NCBI RefSeq assembly: GCF_020283565.1
Contig: NC_060062.1
Coordinates: 58,736,439-58,800,438 of the forward strand
Direction: 5' to 3'
Source: Trifolium pratense
Taxonomy: Eukaryota; Streptophyta; Magnoliopsida; Fabales; Fabaceae
Length of the DNA stretch: 64,000 nt
Shown here in pieces: positions 54,346 through 64,000 of this stretch; within the stretch, counting starts at the first letter, position 1; every line of letters begins with the position of its first letter. The position numbers and the translations under genes are program-made. Under the pieces are notes generated by a model that saw only the letters and a list, made by a program, of their open reading frames with translations, did no database searches and was not told the origin of the DNA.

Positions 54346-54391
54346 ACTAGTTGAGCCATAACATAGATATACACTAAAACATTTATATTTT

Positions 54392-54846
54392 GGCCAAATG
54401 CATTTGTGGTTGTTTAAAATTTCTCGTTTATAATATTTAGGACATTTATGTGTTTTAGTTAACAAATAAGTCATTTAAGTTATTTAGCTAACAAATCGGT
54501 CTTTTAACTTTCTAACTTGTTGATTATTATCCTTCTTCCAGTTGTCCTTCCTTCCAATTGAGCTTCAATTATCTCGACCTCATGCATGGTTCACATCAGA
54601 TTGAACTTCAAATCCATCATGGTTAACATGCATCAAAATTAACAATCAGGGTCGACCTAATAATCTTCAAAATTAAGTGAGAACTTTAGTAGTCTTACCC
54701 TTGGTTCGGCCCTGTTAATAGTCACATCAATGTGTTTATGAACTTTGGATAACTGAAAGAGTAATAGTACAATAAATTATAAAAAAAATTAAAGAACTTA
54801 ATCATTAAAAACGCAAAACTTAAAAAATTTCTAAATGTATTTCACC
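54392..54846. mobile_element. Degenerate relative of the MULE-type MITE
   Basis: Ends GGCCAAATGCATTT and GGTGAAATACATTT (right end complemented) match those of the element at 51264. The flanks no longer show a clean 9-bp duplication. Its right part is included in a local duplication (54719-55096). Confidence 0.6.
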
Positions 54847-55096
54847 TTCTTTATATATTATGACTCAAAAGAAATGGGAATAACATATACTTTGTATGTA
54901 CTAGGATTGCTTTAGTAGTCACGTCACTGTGTTTATGAATGTCGGATAACCGAAAGAATAACGGTGCAAAAAGTTATGAAAAATTTAAAGGACTTAATAT
55001 ATATGCAAACACAAGATTTAAAAAATCTTTGAATTCTTTATATATTATGACTCAAAATAAATGGGAATAACATACCATGTACTAGGATTGCTTTTA
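54719..55096 (+). repeat. Local direct duplication, about 190 bp
   Basis: The segment starting TAGTCACATCAATGTGTTTA at 54719 recurs, diverged, at 54916 (TAGTCACGTCACTGTGTTTA). Both end TGTACTAGGATTGCTTT. Period is 197. Confidence 0.75.
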
Positions 55097-55986
55097 TTCC
55101 TATCCTAATGTGGGGTGAGGAAGTGAAATATAGAAATGAAAATTTCATGTGTTGTGTATTTGTGTGCTTGCTACTACGATGTTCTTACTTAATTTGTTGA
55201 CAAAAGTCGTTGGGCTGAATAAATGGATTAACCTTTTTTGGTAAAAATGTTCATAGATTCGCTACATAAATTGATAGGCTAGTTTTGGTAAAGTTTATTT
55301 ATTTATTTATTTATCCTATTCTTTATTTTAGTGGCGTGACCATTCACACTATGTTTGAACTTTGAAATGAATCATGAATGTGGAGATTATTACTTGGGTC
55401 ATGCAATTTTATTTTATTAGCATTTGTTAACTTTATGGAGATTTTTTAATAATGTATTGCCCTGTTTTGGGGATTCTCCGGTGAGGCTATGACCCCACAA
55501 GACCAGAAAAGCCATTTATGAAACATGATATCAATAATTCTCTTGTTCCTAATAATTTTTCTAAAATTGAGTCCAAAAAAATAATTCATCTAAATTTTAA
55601 TCATAATCATATAGTATTTACCGTAAAAAAAAAAATCATATAGGTAGTATGTTATAAGAAAATATGTCGTAAATAGATGCAAACTATTTATCAATTTTGC
55701 CAATAATAAAATCTGTCGAAAAAATTAATTTATCACTTTTAACCAGAGTGTCATTTTTAAACCATATTATTCATTTACAAAGTTCAATTAAATATTATGC
55801 TCAAATGATTCGAGTTTAATGCTACTTGAACCAACATAATATGTGTGTAATATTTATTTTTTAAATTATAGTATTATTTCTATAGAATTTTATATTTTTT
55901 TTACCTAAAATAAACGTTTTTTTACTCAAAAACAACAACGTTCATTCATTTAAATTCATAGAAAATACATCAATCACAATCATTAC
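55097..55986. other. AT-rich intergenic DNA
   Basis: No gene or clear repeat was seen. It ends with the target duplication ATCATTAC (55979-55986) of the next element. Confidence 0.4.
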
Positions 55987-56561
55987 TAGGCATGGCAATA
56001 AAATCCATACCCGTGGGTACCCGCCCAAACCATACCTGCTTTGACTTGGAAAACCCGAGTTGACTGAGTTTGAGTTCGGGTTTGGGTTTTCCCCGATTTC
56101 AAAAGATGGGTTTGAGGCGGGTAATGGGTACATTGATACCCACCCCGAATCCGTCCCCGAACCCGTCCCGCTTATACTAAAAATTAGATTTCATCTCTTT
56201 TAAATTAGAAACGTTTAAACAATCTCTTATATATATATATTTTAATTTGAGTATTAAACAAACCATTTTCTCTATTTTTTTCTTTATTTAAAAAAATATT
56301 GTTGAGAGGAAATAACTTTGGACATTTAACTTTTTTTTTTAATAAAAAAATACTAAAATAAAATCTAAATTCATGTGGAAAGAGGCGTAATGGGGATGCC
56401 CGAAACCCGATGGGGATACCCGATCCCCGTTGGGTATGGGTTTGGGGTTATCATTTTTATCTCCGCTAGAATTTGGAATGGGTTTGGGGAAACCCGAACT
56501 TTATGGATTTGGGTTTGGGGAGGACAAAACCAGTCTCCGCCCCGTCCCATTGCCATGCCTA
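55987..56561. mobile_element. hAT-type MITE with 8-bp target duplication
   Basis: The 575-bp element has perfect 13-base inverted ends TAGGCATGGCAAT/ATTGCCATGCCTA and an 8-bp duplication ATCATTAC (55979-55986 and 56562-56569), as made by hAT transposases. The interior has GC-rich arms with CCCG/CGGG words around an AT-rich core. It encodes nothing recognisable. Confidence 0.88.
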
Positions 56562-56569
56562 ATCATTAC

Positions 56570-57135
56570 ATATTCAATTTCACTAAAAACTAATAAGGTT
56601 GAATCTGCGAACAGGCTGACAGCATCCGAGTTAATAGCATAAAACGACCTAATGTCTATGACAAAGCCTACAGTTGATATGACAAAATTCAAATGTCCGG
56701 AATAGTCATGCATCCGGATCTGCAACGTTGACGACGCTAAAGTCATTGAATCTACACTAAATTTGGATCGAATCAAACCGGCAAATCTGAACAAAAACAA
56801 ACGCCGTACTAAGACGGGATAAACAAAACACTGTACTAAGACGGGATAAAACAAAACACTGCACAAAGATGGATTAAAACAATACCAGATGAAAAAATCT
56901 CGAAGAAACTCGAATGAAACCTAAAAATATGTGAATTTATCACTTTATTTAAATAAAAAGAAATTAAAAAACGATCAAAAAGGGTGATTTTGGATCAAAA
57001 TTGATCCTAAATCACCCCCTCTAACTGATCAACCAAAACGAACAAGAAGAAATATGAAGGTGTGGGTGGCGGCCGAGAGGAGAAGGAAAGAATTCAGTGT
57101 CACCTCTATAGAATTATATTAATATACGGTTTATA
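56570..57135. other. Intergenic DNA
   Basis: The base composition is more balanced than around it. A 28-base direct duplication of ACTAAGACGGGATAAA-type words lies at 56806-56860. No gene was recognised. Confidence 0.4.
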
Positions 57136-57472
57136 GGTTTAATTGTTGTTTTAGTCCTCGTACTTTCATTATTTTGCAGAATTAATCATCCTATTTTAAA
57201 ATTTGACTGTTTTTGTCACTCCATCATATTTTTAAACTATAAATTGGCGATATAATATGTTTTAAACATTGTATTATATGATTTGATGATGAGAAAAATA
57301 TCAATATCGATCAAATTCTAAGAAATTTTTTTTATAAACTTAATTTAAAATATGTTGTATCACCATATTTTAGACAACATATTTGATGGAGGCATCAAAA
57401 CTGTTAGATTTTAAAATAGAGGAACCAATTTTACAAAATAGTGAAAATAGGGGATCAAAACTACGATCAACC
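57136..57472. mobile_element. Foldback MITE
   Basis: The left arm (GGTTTAATTGTTGTTTTAGT...) is an imperfect reverse complement of the right arm (...GGATCAAAACTACGATCAACC) over about 90 bases. There is no coding capacity and the target duplication is unclear. Confidence 0.65.
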
Positions 57473-58442
57473 TTAGTTTATACATAAAATACTCATATGA
57501 TATGTGAAATGAGATTGAAATCCTCTCCTTAACATTTTGTTTTATCGTGAAATCTCAGTCATTCATCTTGATTATCACTTACAATTAACATCAAATTAAA
57601 AAGATATAAATGACTGAGATTCTCAATAATTTCATACTACGTACTCCATTATAATTGTATTCCTCAAAATGAATTCATACCTTAACCAAAAGAACAAGTT
57701 CCTTCCACCTTTCATCATGTTATTATTATTTTTTTTTATAAGCTACCTTTCATCATGTTATTACTAATAATTACTAGTATTTGATTCTTAACCAATCAAA
57801 AAGTATCAAAAAGAAAAAGAAAGGAGAATTTTTAAATACACGCTAGGACAGCCACTAGCCGCAATAGCAGGAGATCAATCATGTCAAAGGTTTGGTTCTT
57901 CCCATATATATACTTCCGGTCACATTTAGAAGCAAATTTTTTAATACATTGAAAAACGGATGTATATGGTCCATAATATAGGTCAGATACATTCATTCTT
58001 CAATGTACTAAAAAAGTAAAATTTATTTATAAATATGATCGGAGTGATTATTAGACTTTGCTACCGTAAACTATACCAAAAACAAAAAAGAATTTTGATT
58101 TAATTCAGAGTTTAATGAATACAGGACACACTAAAGGTGCATTTGATCTGCTATAAAATAAGAGATTGGACAAGCCAACTTCAATTGTACTGTGTTTGAT
58201 TTTAAAATTGTTCTTGTTATTGGACAAACTGGGGGTCAATGGACAGACAATGACAGATCTAGATATTTAATAATGGTGTGGCCAAATATCAAAGAAATTA
58301 TACACTAAATAATATTGAAAATAAGAAATAATATTGTTTAATGCAATACATTTACGATGAAAATTGTCTATTATCCATTTCTTGAAAATGAGTTAAAATA
58401 ACATCGTTGCTTATTTGTTTCCGGTGGCGGAGGTATATTAAC
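57473..58442. other. AT-rich intergenic DNA before the tandem array
   Basis: No gene was seen. It is the unique left border of the 2080-bp array. Confidence 0.4.
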
Positions 58443-58545
58443 ATATTGGGATGGACCGCAACAGATTTTGAATTTTTTTTATGAGGTTAAAAATCCACAA
58501 AACGTTAATCTTGATGAGTCTCAATAATATATTAAATGAATACGG

Positions 58546-59796
58546 TCAAAAAAATAATATATTAAGTTGGATACACACTAGGTCCATACCAAAGTGTCTA
58601 CCAAACACGGTTACGTGACAGTCACGACATACAAGACGGGTAGTTATAGAACCATTAGCAGGAGTTTCTATTTCCATACGACCAGACATTTCAGACACAG
58701 GTATACTAAGACGCTTCATGCAATCAACAGATATAAAAGAATGTGTTGCTCCCGTATCAATAATCGCAATTAAAGGAGTGTTATAGATGAAACACGTACC
58801 TCTAATGAGATTATCCCCCTGATCCGCATCATCTCCACTCAAAGCAAACACCTTTCCCATAGTCTTCTTCGGCTTCTTGCACATAGGACTTTTGTAACCT
58901 TCTTCACCACAATTGAAACAAGTCACCTTCACTTGACAAACATCCGACTTGTGTCCCAACCTCCCACAATTGAAACACTTGTCCACCTTCTTTGGGCACT
59001 CATAAGACTTATGGCCCATCTCTCCACACTTGTAGCATTGTCCACCACCTCTCTTCTTTCCACCACTAGTCTCAACAACTTTCTTCCCCTTGTCACCATA
59101 GGGCTTCCCACGGTCTTGACCTCTTCCTCTTTTGTCACTCATAGCCTTGTAGTAGTTAGTCTTGGCCTTTCCATCATCATCACAAATACGGCACTTATCC
59201 ACCAAAGTTGCAAAGTCTCGAATTTGAGAAAATCCAATAAGATGCTTGATGTCCGGGCGCAACCCACTTTCAAACTTGACACACTTGTCATTCTCAGCTT
59301 CCACGGTGTTGTAGTGTGGACTAAACGCACACAACTCTTCAAACTTCACGGAATACTCCGCCAGAGACATGTTCCCTTGCTTGAGCTCCATGAACTCCAC
59401 CACTTTCTTGTTCCTAATATCAGCCGGAAAGTACTTCCTCAAGAACTCTCCCTTGAACATTTCCCAAGTGATTACCACACCACCAACTCCCATTCTCAGC
59501 TTAGCATTCTTCCACCACTTGTTAGCTTCCTCACGAAGTACATAAGTACCCAAGGTTAGCTTATTCTCCTCGGTACACCTCATAGCCTCAAAGTCAATCT
59601 CAACTTCCTCTATCCACTTGACAGCAGCTTCCGGAGCATAGCCTCCAGTGAAAAGCTTCGGATTATGCTTCATGAACCGCTCCAACCTCATCTCATCTTC
59701 CCTCCCGGGTTGATGATCTCTAGCCACAATGTTGGTCAAAGTAGTTATCGCATCTGCCATCTGATTGTGACCCCTTCCATTACCTCTTCCAGCCAT
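58546..59796 (-). pseudogene. Truncated gypsy gag-protease, array copy 1
   Basis: This 416-residue frame starts at the ATG at 59796 (MAGRGNGRG). A Retrotrans_gag domain is at about 70-170. Three zinc knuckles lie near 245-310; the first two are CCHC (CYKCGEMGHKSYEC, CFNCGRLGHKSDVC), and the third has Tyr where His is expected (CFNCGEEGYKSPMC). The protease site IAIIDTGATHSFIS follows. The frame leaves the element after FGMDLVC and ends eight codons later in foreign AT-rich DNA, so protease lacks its C-terminal half and no pol follows. The gag style fits a Tekay-type chromovirus (inference). Confidence 0.88.
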
Positions 59797-59916
59797 GATC
59801 CTGAACAACCAACCAATCCAAGAACATACTTAGAAAGGTAATATCAACAGTGTTATCTCTACACAAGTTGAATATATGGGCAACTAATCCTAATTGGTTC
59901 CACATGAACCGACCTT

Positions 59917-59928
59917 GCTCTGATACCA
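59917..59928 (-). other. Primer-binding site, tRNA-iMet type (array copy 1)
   Basis: The minus strand reads TGGTATCAGAGC, four bases from the LTR end TGTAACACCC. The second copy is at 61997-62008. Confidence 0.88.
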
Positions 59929-59932
59929 CTAT

Positions 59933-60522
59933 TGTAACACCCATACCCCTTAATGCGTATTTATTGAATATAAATAAATAAAACACTTAAGAAAATCTAG
60001 GCGTCACATGTTATAATACAAAATCACGGCATAATTAAAATCATGCTAGCACAACGGAGATTAAAAGCAAATATAGATCATGGTGCAGGTCATACAATAT
60101 CCAAATTGTTCACATAATATCCCTAGGCTCTAGGCCATATCAACAACAAGGATATTATGTTTACAACAAAAAGAAAGGATTAGCAAGGTCAAATATGCCA
60201 TCACGGGCTTAATACAATTCAATCGAATAACCCGACATGGTAAATACCTAATCAGAGCAATTCTATACAACCCATCATAAAGATATACAAAATATATCTA
60301 AAGGAGTAGTCTAAGCTAAACTCCTCACCAAAAAGCGCACTACCACAAGCACGAGCAAGCCCTCTAACTCTGATCGGGATCCTCAACTTGAGAATCTGAA
60401 CCCCCAACGGTCCAACACATAACACAAAGCATGAGAGTTAGATTACATAATCAAAATATAAGTGTAAGTAAAACGGTACTTAACACTCCTTCATAACATA
60501 TGCATACATCACAATTATATAT
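59933..60522 (-). repeat. Truncated LTR piece, array copy 1
   Basis: This 590-base 3' part of an LTR starts TGTAACACCC on the plus strand and shares blocks with the solo LTR at 17843-20116 (for example ACCCCCAACGGTCCA). The second copy is 62013-62602. Confidence 0.82.
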
Positions 60523-60625
60523 ATATTGGGATGAACCGCAACAGATTTTGAATTTTTTTTATGAGGTTAAAAATCCACAAAACGTTAATCTTGATGAGTC
60601 TCAATAATATATTAAATGAATACGG

Positions 60626-61876
60626 TCAAAAAAATAATATATTAAGTTGGATACACACTAGGTCCATACCAAAGTGTCTACCAAACACGGTTACGTGACA
60701 GTCACGACATACAAGACGGGTAGTTATAGAACCATTAGCAGGAGTTTCTATTTCCATACGACCAGACATTTCAGACACAGGTATACTAAGACGCTTCATG
60801 CAATCAACAGATATAAAAGAATGTGTTGCTCCCGTATCAATAATCGCAATTAAAGGAGTGTTATAGATGAAACACGTACCTCTAATGAGATTATCCCCCT
60901 GATCCGCATCATCTCCACTCAAAGCAAACACCTTTCCCATAGTCTTCTTCGGCTTCTTGCACATAGGACTTTTGTAACCTTCTTCACCACAATTGAAACA
61001 AGTCACCTTCACTTGACAAACATCCGACTTGTGTCCCAACCTCCCACAATTGAAACACTTGTCCACCTTCTTTGGGCACTCATAAGACTTATGGCCCATC
61101 TCTCCACACTTGTAGCATTGTCCACCACCTCTCTTCTTTCCACCACTAGTCTCAACAACTTTCTTCCCCTTGTCACCATAGGGCTTCCCACGGTCTTGAC
61201 CTCTTCCTCTTTTGTCACTCATAGCCTTGTAGTAGTTAGTCTTGGCCTTTCCATCATCATCACAAATACGGCACTTATCCACCAAAGTTGCAAAGTCTCG
61301 AATTTGAGAAAATCCAATAAGATGCTTGATGTCCGGGCGCAACCCACTTTCAAACTTGACACACTTGTCATTCTCAGCTTCCACGGTGTTGTAGTGTGGA
61401 CTAAACGCACACAACTCTTCAAACTTCACGGAATACTCCGCCAGAGACATGTTCCCTTGCTTGAGCTCCATGAACTCCACCACTTTCTTGTTCCTAATAT
61501 CAGCCGGAAAGTACTTCCTCAAGAACTCTCCCTTGAACATTTCCCAAGTGATTACCACACCACCAACTCCCATTCTCAGCTTAGCATTCTTCCACCACTT
61601 GTTAGCTTCCTCACGAAGTACATAAGTACCCAAGGTTAGCTTATTCTCCTCGGTACACCTCATAGCCTCAAAGTCAATCTCAACTTCCTCTATCCACTTG
61701 ACAGCAGCTTCCGGAGCATAGCCTCCAGTGAAAAGCTTCGGATTATGCTTCATGAACCGCTCCAACCTCATCTCATCTTCCCTCCCGGGTTGATGATCTC
61801 TAGCCACAATGTTGGTCAAAGTAGTTATCGCATCTGCCATCTGATTGTGACCCCTTCCATTACCTCTTCCAGCCAT
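60626..61876 (-). pseudogene. Truncated gypsy gag-protease, array copy 2
   Basis: It encodes the same protein as 58546-59796, without any amino-acid change, 2080 bases to the right. The true ATG is at 61876. Confidence 0.88.
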
Positions 61877-62705
61877 GATCCTGAACAACCAACCAATCCA
61901 AGAACATACTTAGAAAGGTAATATCAACAGTGTTATCTCTACACAAGTTGAATATATGGGCAACTAATCCTAATTGGTTCCACATGAACCGACCTTGCTC
62001 TGATACCACTATTGTAACACCCATACCCCTTAATGCGTATTTATTGAATATAAATAAATAAAACACTTAAGAAAATCTAGGCGTCACATGTTATAATACA
62101 AAATCACGGCATAATTAAAATCATGCTAGCACAACGGAGATTAAAAGCAAATATAGATCATGGTGCAGGTCATACAATATCCAAATTGTTCACATAATAT
62201 CCCTAGGCTCTAGGCCATATCAACAACAAGGATATTATGTTTACAACAAAAAGAAAGGATTAGCAAGGTCAAATATGCCATCACGGGCTTAATACAATTC
62301 AATCGAATAACCCGACATGGTAAATACCTAATCAGAGCAATTCTATACAACCCATCATAAAGATATACAAAATATATCTAAAGGAGTAGTCTAAGCTAAA
62401 CTCCTCACCAAAAAGCGCACTACCACAAGCACGAGCAAGCCCTCTAACTCTGATCGGGATCCTCAACTTGAGAATCTGAACCCCCAACGGTCCAACACAT
62501 AACACAAAGCATGAGAGTTAGATTACATAATCAAAATATAAGTGTAAGTAAAACGGTACTTAACACTCCTTCATAACATATGCATACATCACAATTATAT
62601 ATATATTGGGATGAACCGCAACAGATTTTGAATTTTTTTTATGAGGTTAAAAATCCACAAAACGTTAATCTTGATGAGTCTCAATAATATATTAAATGAA
62701 TACGG

Positions 62706-63956
62706 TCAAAAAAATAATATATTAAGTTGGATACACACTAGGTCCATACCAAAGTGTCTACCAAACACGGTTACGTGACAGTCACGACATACAAGACGGG
62801 TAGTTATAGAACCATTAGCAGGAGTTTCTATTTCCATACGACCAGACATTTCAGACACAGGTATACTAAGACGCTTCATGCAATCAACAGATATAAAAGA
62901 ATGTGTTGCTCCCGTATCAATAATCGCAATTAAAGGAGTGTTATAGATGAAACACGTACCTCTAATGAGATTATCCCCCTGATCCGCATCATCTCCACTC
63001 AAAGCAAACACCTTTCCCATAGTCTTCTTCGGCTTCTTGCACATAGGACTTTTGTAACCTTCTTCACCACAATTGAAACAAGTCACCTTCACTTGACAAA
63101 CATCCGACTTGTGTCCCAACCTCCCACAATTGAAACACTTGTCCACCTTCTTTGGGCACTCATAAGACTTATGGCCCATCTCTCCACACTTGTAGCATTG
63201 TCCACCACCTCTCTTCTTTCCACCACTAGTCTCAACAACTTTCTTCCCCTTGTCACCATAGGGCTTCCCACGGTCTTGACCTCTTCCTCTTTTGTCACTC
63301 ATAGCCTTGTAGTAGTTAGTCTTGGCCTTTCCATCATCATCACAAATACGGCACTTATCCACCAAAGTTGCAAAGTCTCGAATTTGAGAAAATCCAATAA
63401 GATGCTTGATGTCCGGGCGCAACCCACTTTCAAACTTGACACACTTGTCATTCTCAGCTTCCACGGTGTTGTAGTGTGGACTAAACGCACACAACTCTTC
63501 AAACTTCACGGAATACTCCGCCAGAGACATGTTCCCTTGCTTGAGCTCCATGAACTCCACCACTTTCTTGTTCCTAATATCAGCCGGAAAGTACTTCCTC
63601 AAGAACTCTCCCTTGAACATTTCCCAAGTGATTACCACACCACCAACTCCCATTCTCAGCTTAGCATTCTTCCACCACTTGTTAGCTTCCTCACGAAGTA
63701 CATAAGTACCCAAGGTTAGCTTATTCTCCTCGGTACACCTCATAGCCTCAAAGTCAATCTCAACTTCCTCTATCCACTTGACAGCAGCTTCCGGAGCATA
63801 GCCTCCAGTGAAAAGCTTCGGATTATGCTTCATGAACCGCTCCAACCTCATCTCATCTTCCCTCCCGGGTTGATGATCTCTAGCCACAATGTTGGTCAAA
63901 GTAGTTATCGCATCTGCCATCTGATTGTGACCCCTTCCATTACCTCTTCCAGCCAT
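62706..63956 (-). pseudogene. Truncated gypsy gag-protease, array copy 3
   Basis: It encodes the same protein again, 2080 bases further. Its primer-binding site and LTR piece lie beyond the window end. Confidence 0.88.
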
Positions 63957-64000
63957 GATCCTGAACAACCAACCAATCCAAGAACATACTTAGAAAGGTA

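Larger units (their letters stand above)
58443..64000 (-). repeat. Tandem array, 2080-bp unit, built from a gypsy element fragment
   Basis: Units start at 58443, 60523 and 62603, and the third is cut by the window end. Each unit has, left to right, about 130 bases of AT-rich DNA not from the element, then a truncated protease and gag (minus strand), a tRNA-iMet primer-binding site, and about 590 bases of LTR. Copies look identical apart from G/A at 58453 versus 60533. The LTR part breaks off in an AT-dinucleotide run (TATATATAT), and the gag-pro part breaks off inside protease. Confidence 0.93.

Noticed and set aside
56371..56642. Gly/Pro-rich frames at 56371-56642 on both strands
   Set aside because: They are produced by the GC-rich arm of the hAT-type MITE.
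58933..59559. 208-codon plus-strand frame repeated in every tandem unit
   Set aside because: It lies exactly opposite the gag frame. Its repetition follows from the array, not from selection, and no domain is visible.

Overview
This window is plant nuclear DNA. It holds two spliced nuclear genes, a plastid co-chaperonin and an auxin response factor, surrounded by LTR retrotransposons, SINEs, LINE fragments and MITEs. The style of the repeats suggests a papilionoid legume, but that is an impression from the repeats and no alignment was run. No bacterial features, CRISPR arrays, rRNA genes or functional tRNA genes were seen.

Positions 1-17009 are a three-level nest of retrotransposons, all on the minus strand. 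The outer element is a SIRE-like Ty1/copia element with its 5' LTR at 16002-17009; its 3' LTR lies outside the window. Its gag-pol is split by an Athila-like element (3355-14328, 1233-bp LTRs, target duplication TCCGT). That element encodes gag-protease and a second 506-residue protein but no polymerase. It is itself split by a 2.33-kb non-autonomous element (5546-7875, 708-bp LTRs, target duplication ACCAA) that encodes one highly charged protein.

Positions 17010-21931 hold a solo LTR of a Ty3/gypsy element (17843-20116, duplication CAGTG) inside an older repeat, followed by an Athila-type LTR remnant. A complete Tat-lineage Ty3/gypsy element follows at 21932-33032 (777-bp LTRs, duplication CAGGG). 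It carries gag-pro, a pol broken by nonsense codons, and two open frames antisense to pol.

Positions 33500-48100 are the genic island. The chloroplast co-chaperonin CPN20 gene (+, five coding exons, 253 aa) and an ARF7/ARF19-type gene (-, 13 coding exons, 1125 aa) are convergent. All their splice junctions keep the reading frame. Between and inside them lie MITEs, a LINE RNase H remnant and a candidate SINE.

Positions 48100-58440 are AT-rich intergenic DNA with small transposons: SINEs, a MULE-type MITE with a 9-bp duplication, a hAT-type MITE with an 8-bp duplication, and a LINE tail. From 58443 to the window end there is a head-to-tail array with a 2080-bp period. Each unit joins a piece of non-transposon DNA, a truncated gypsy gag-protease gene, a primer-binding site and a truncated LTR.

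The most unusual signals are: (i) an array of short hairpins in the solo LTR whose stems differ between units but stay self-complementary; (ii) arrays of different GC-rich palindromes in three LTR families, one of which is also present upstream of the second gene of the polymerase-less Athila-like element; (iii) the near-identical 2080-bp tandem array; and (iv) an antisense gene in the Tat element with its own TATA box.
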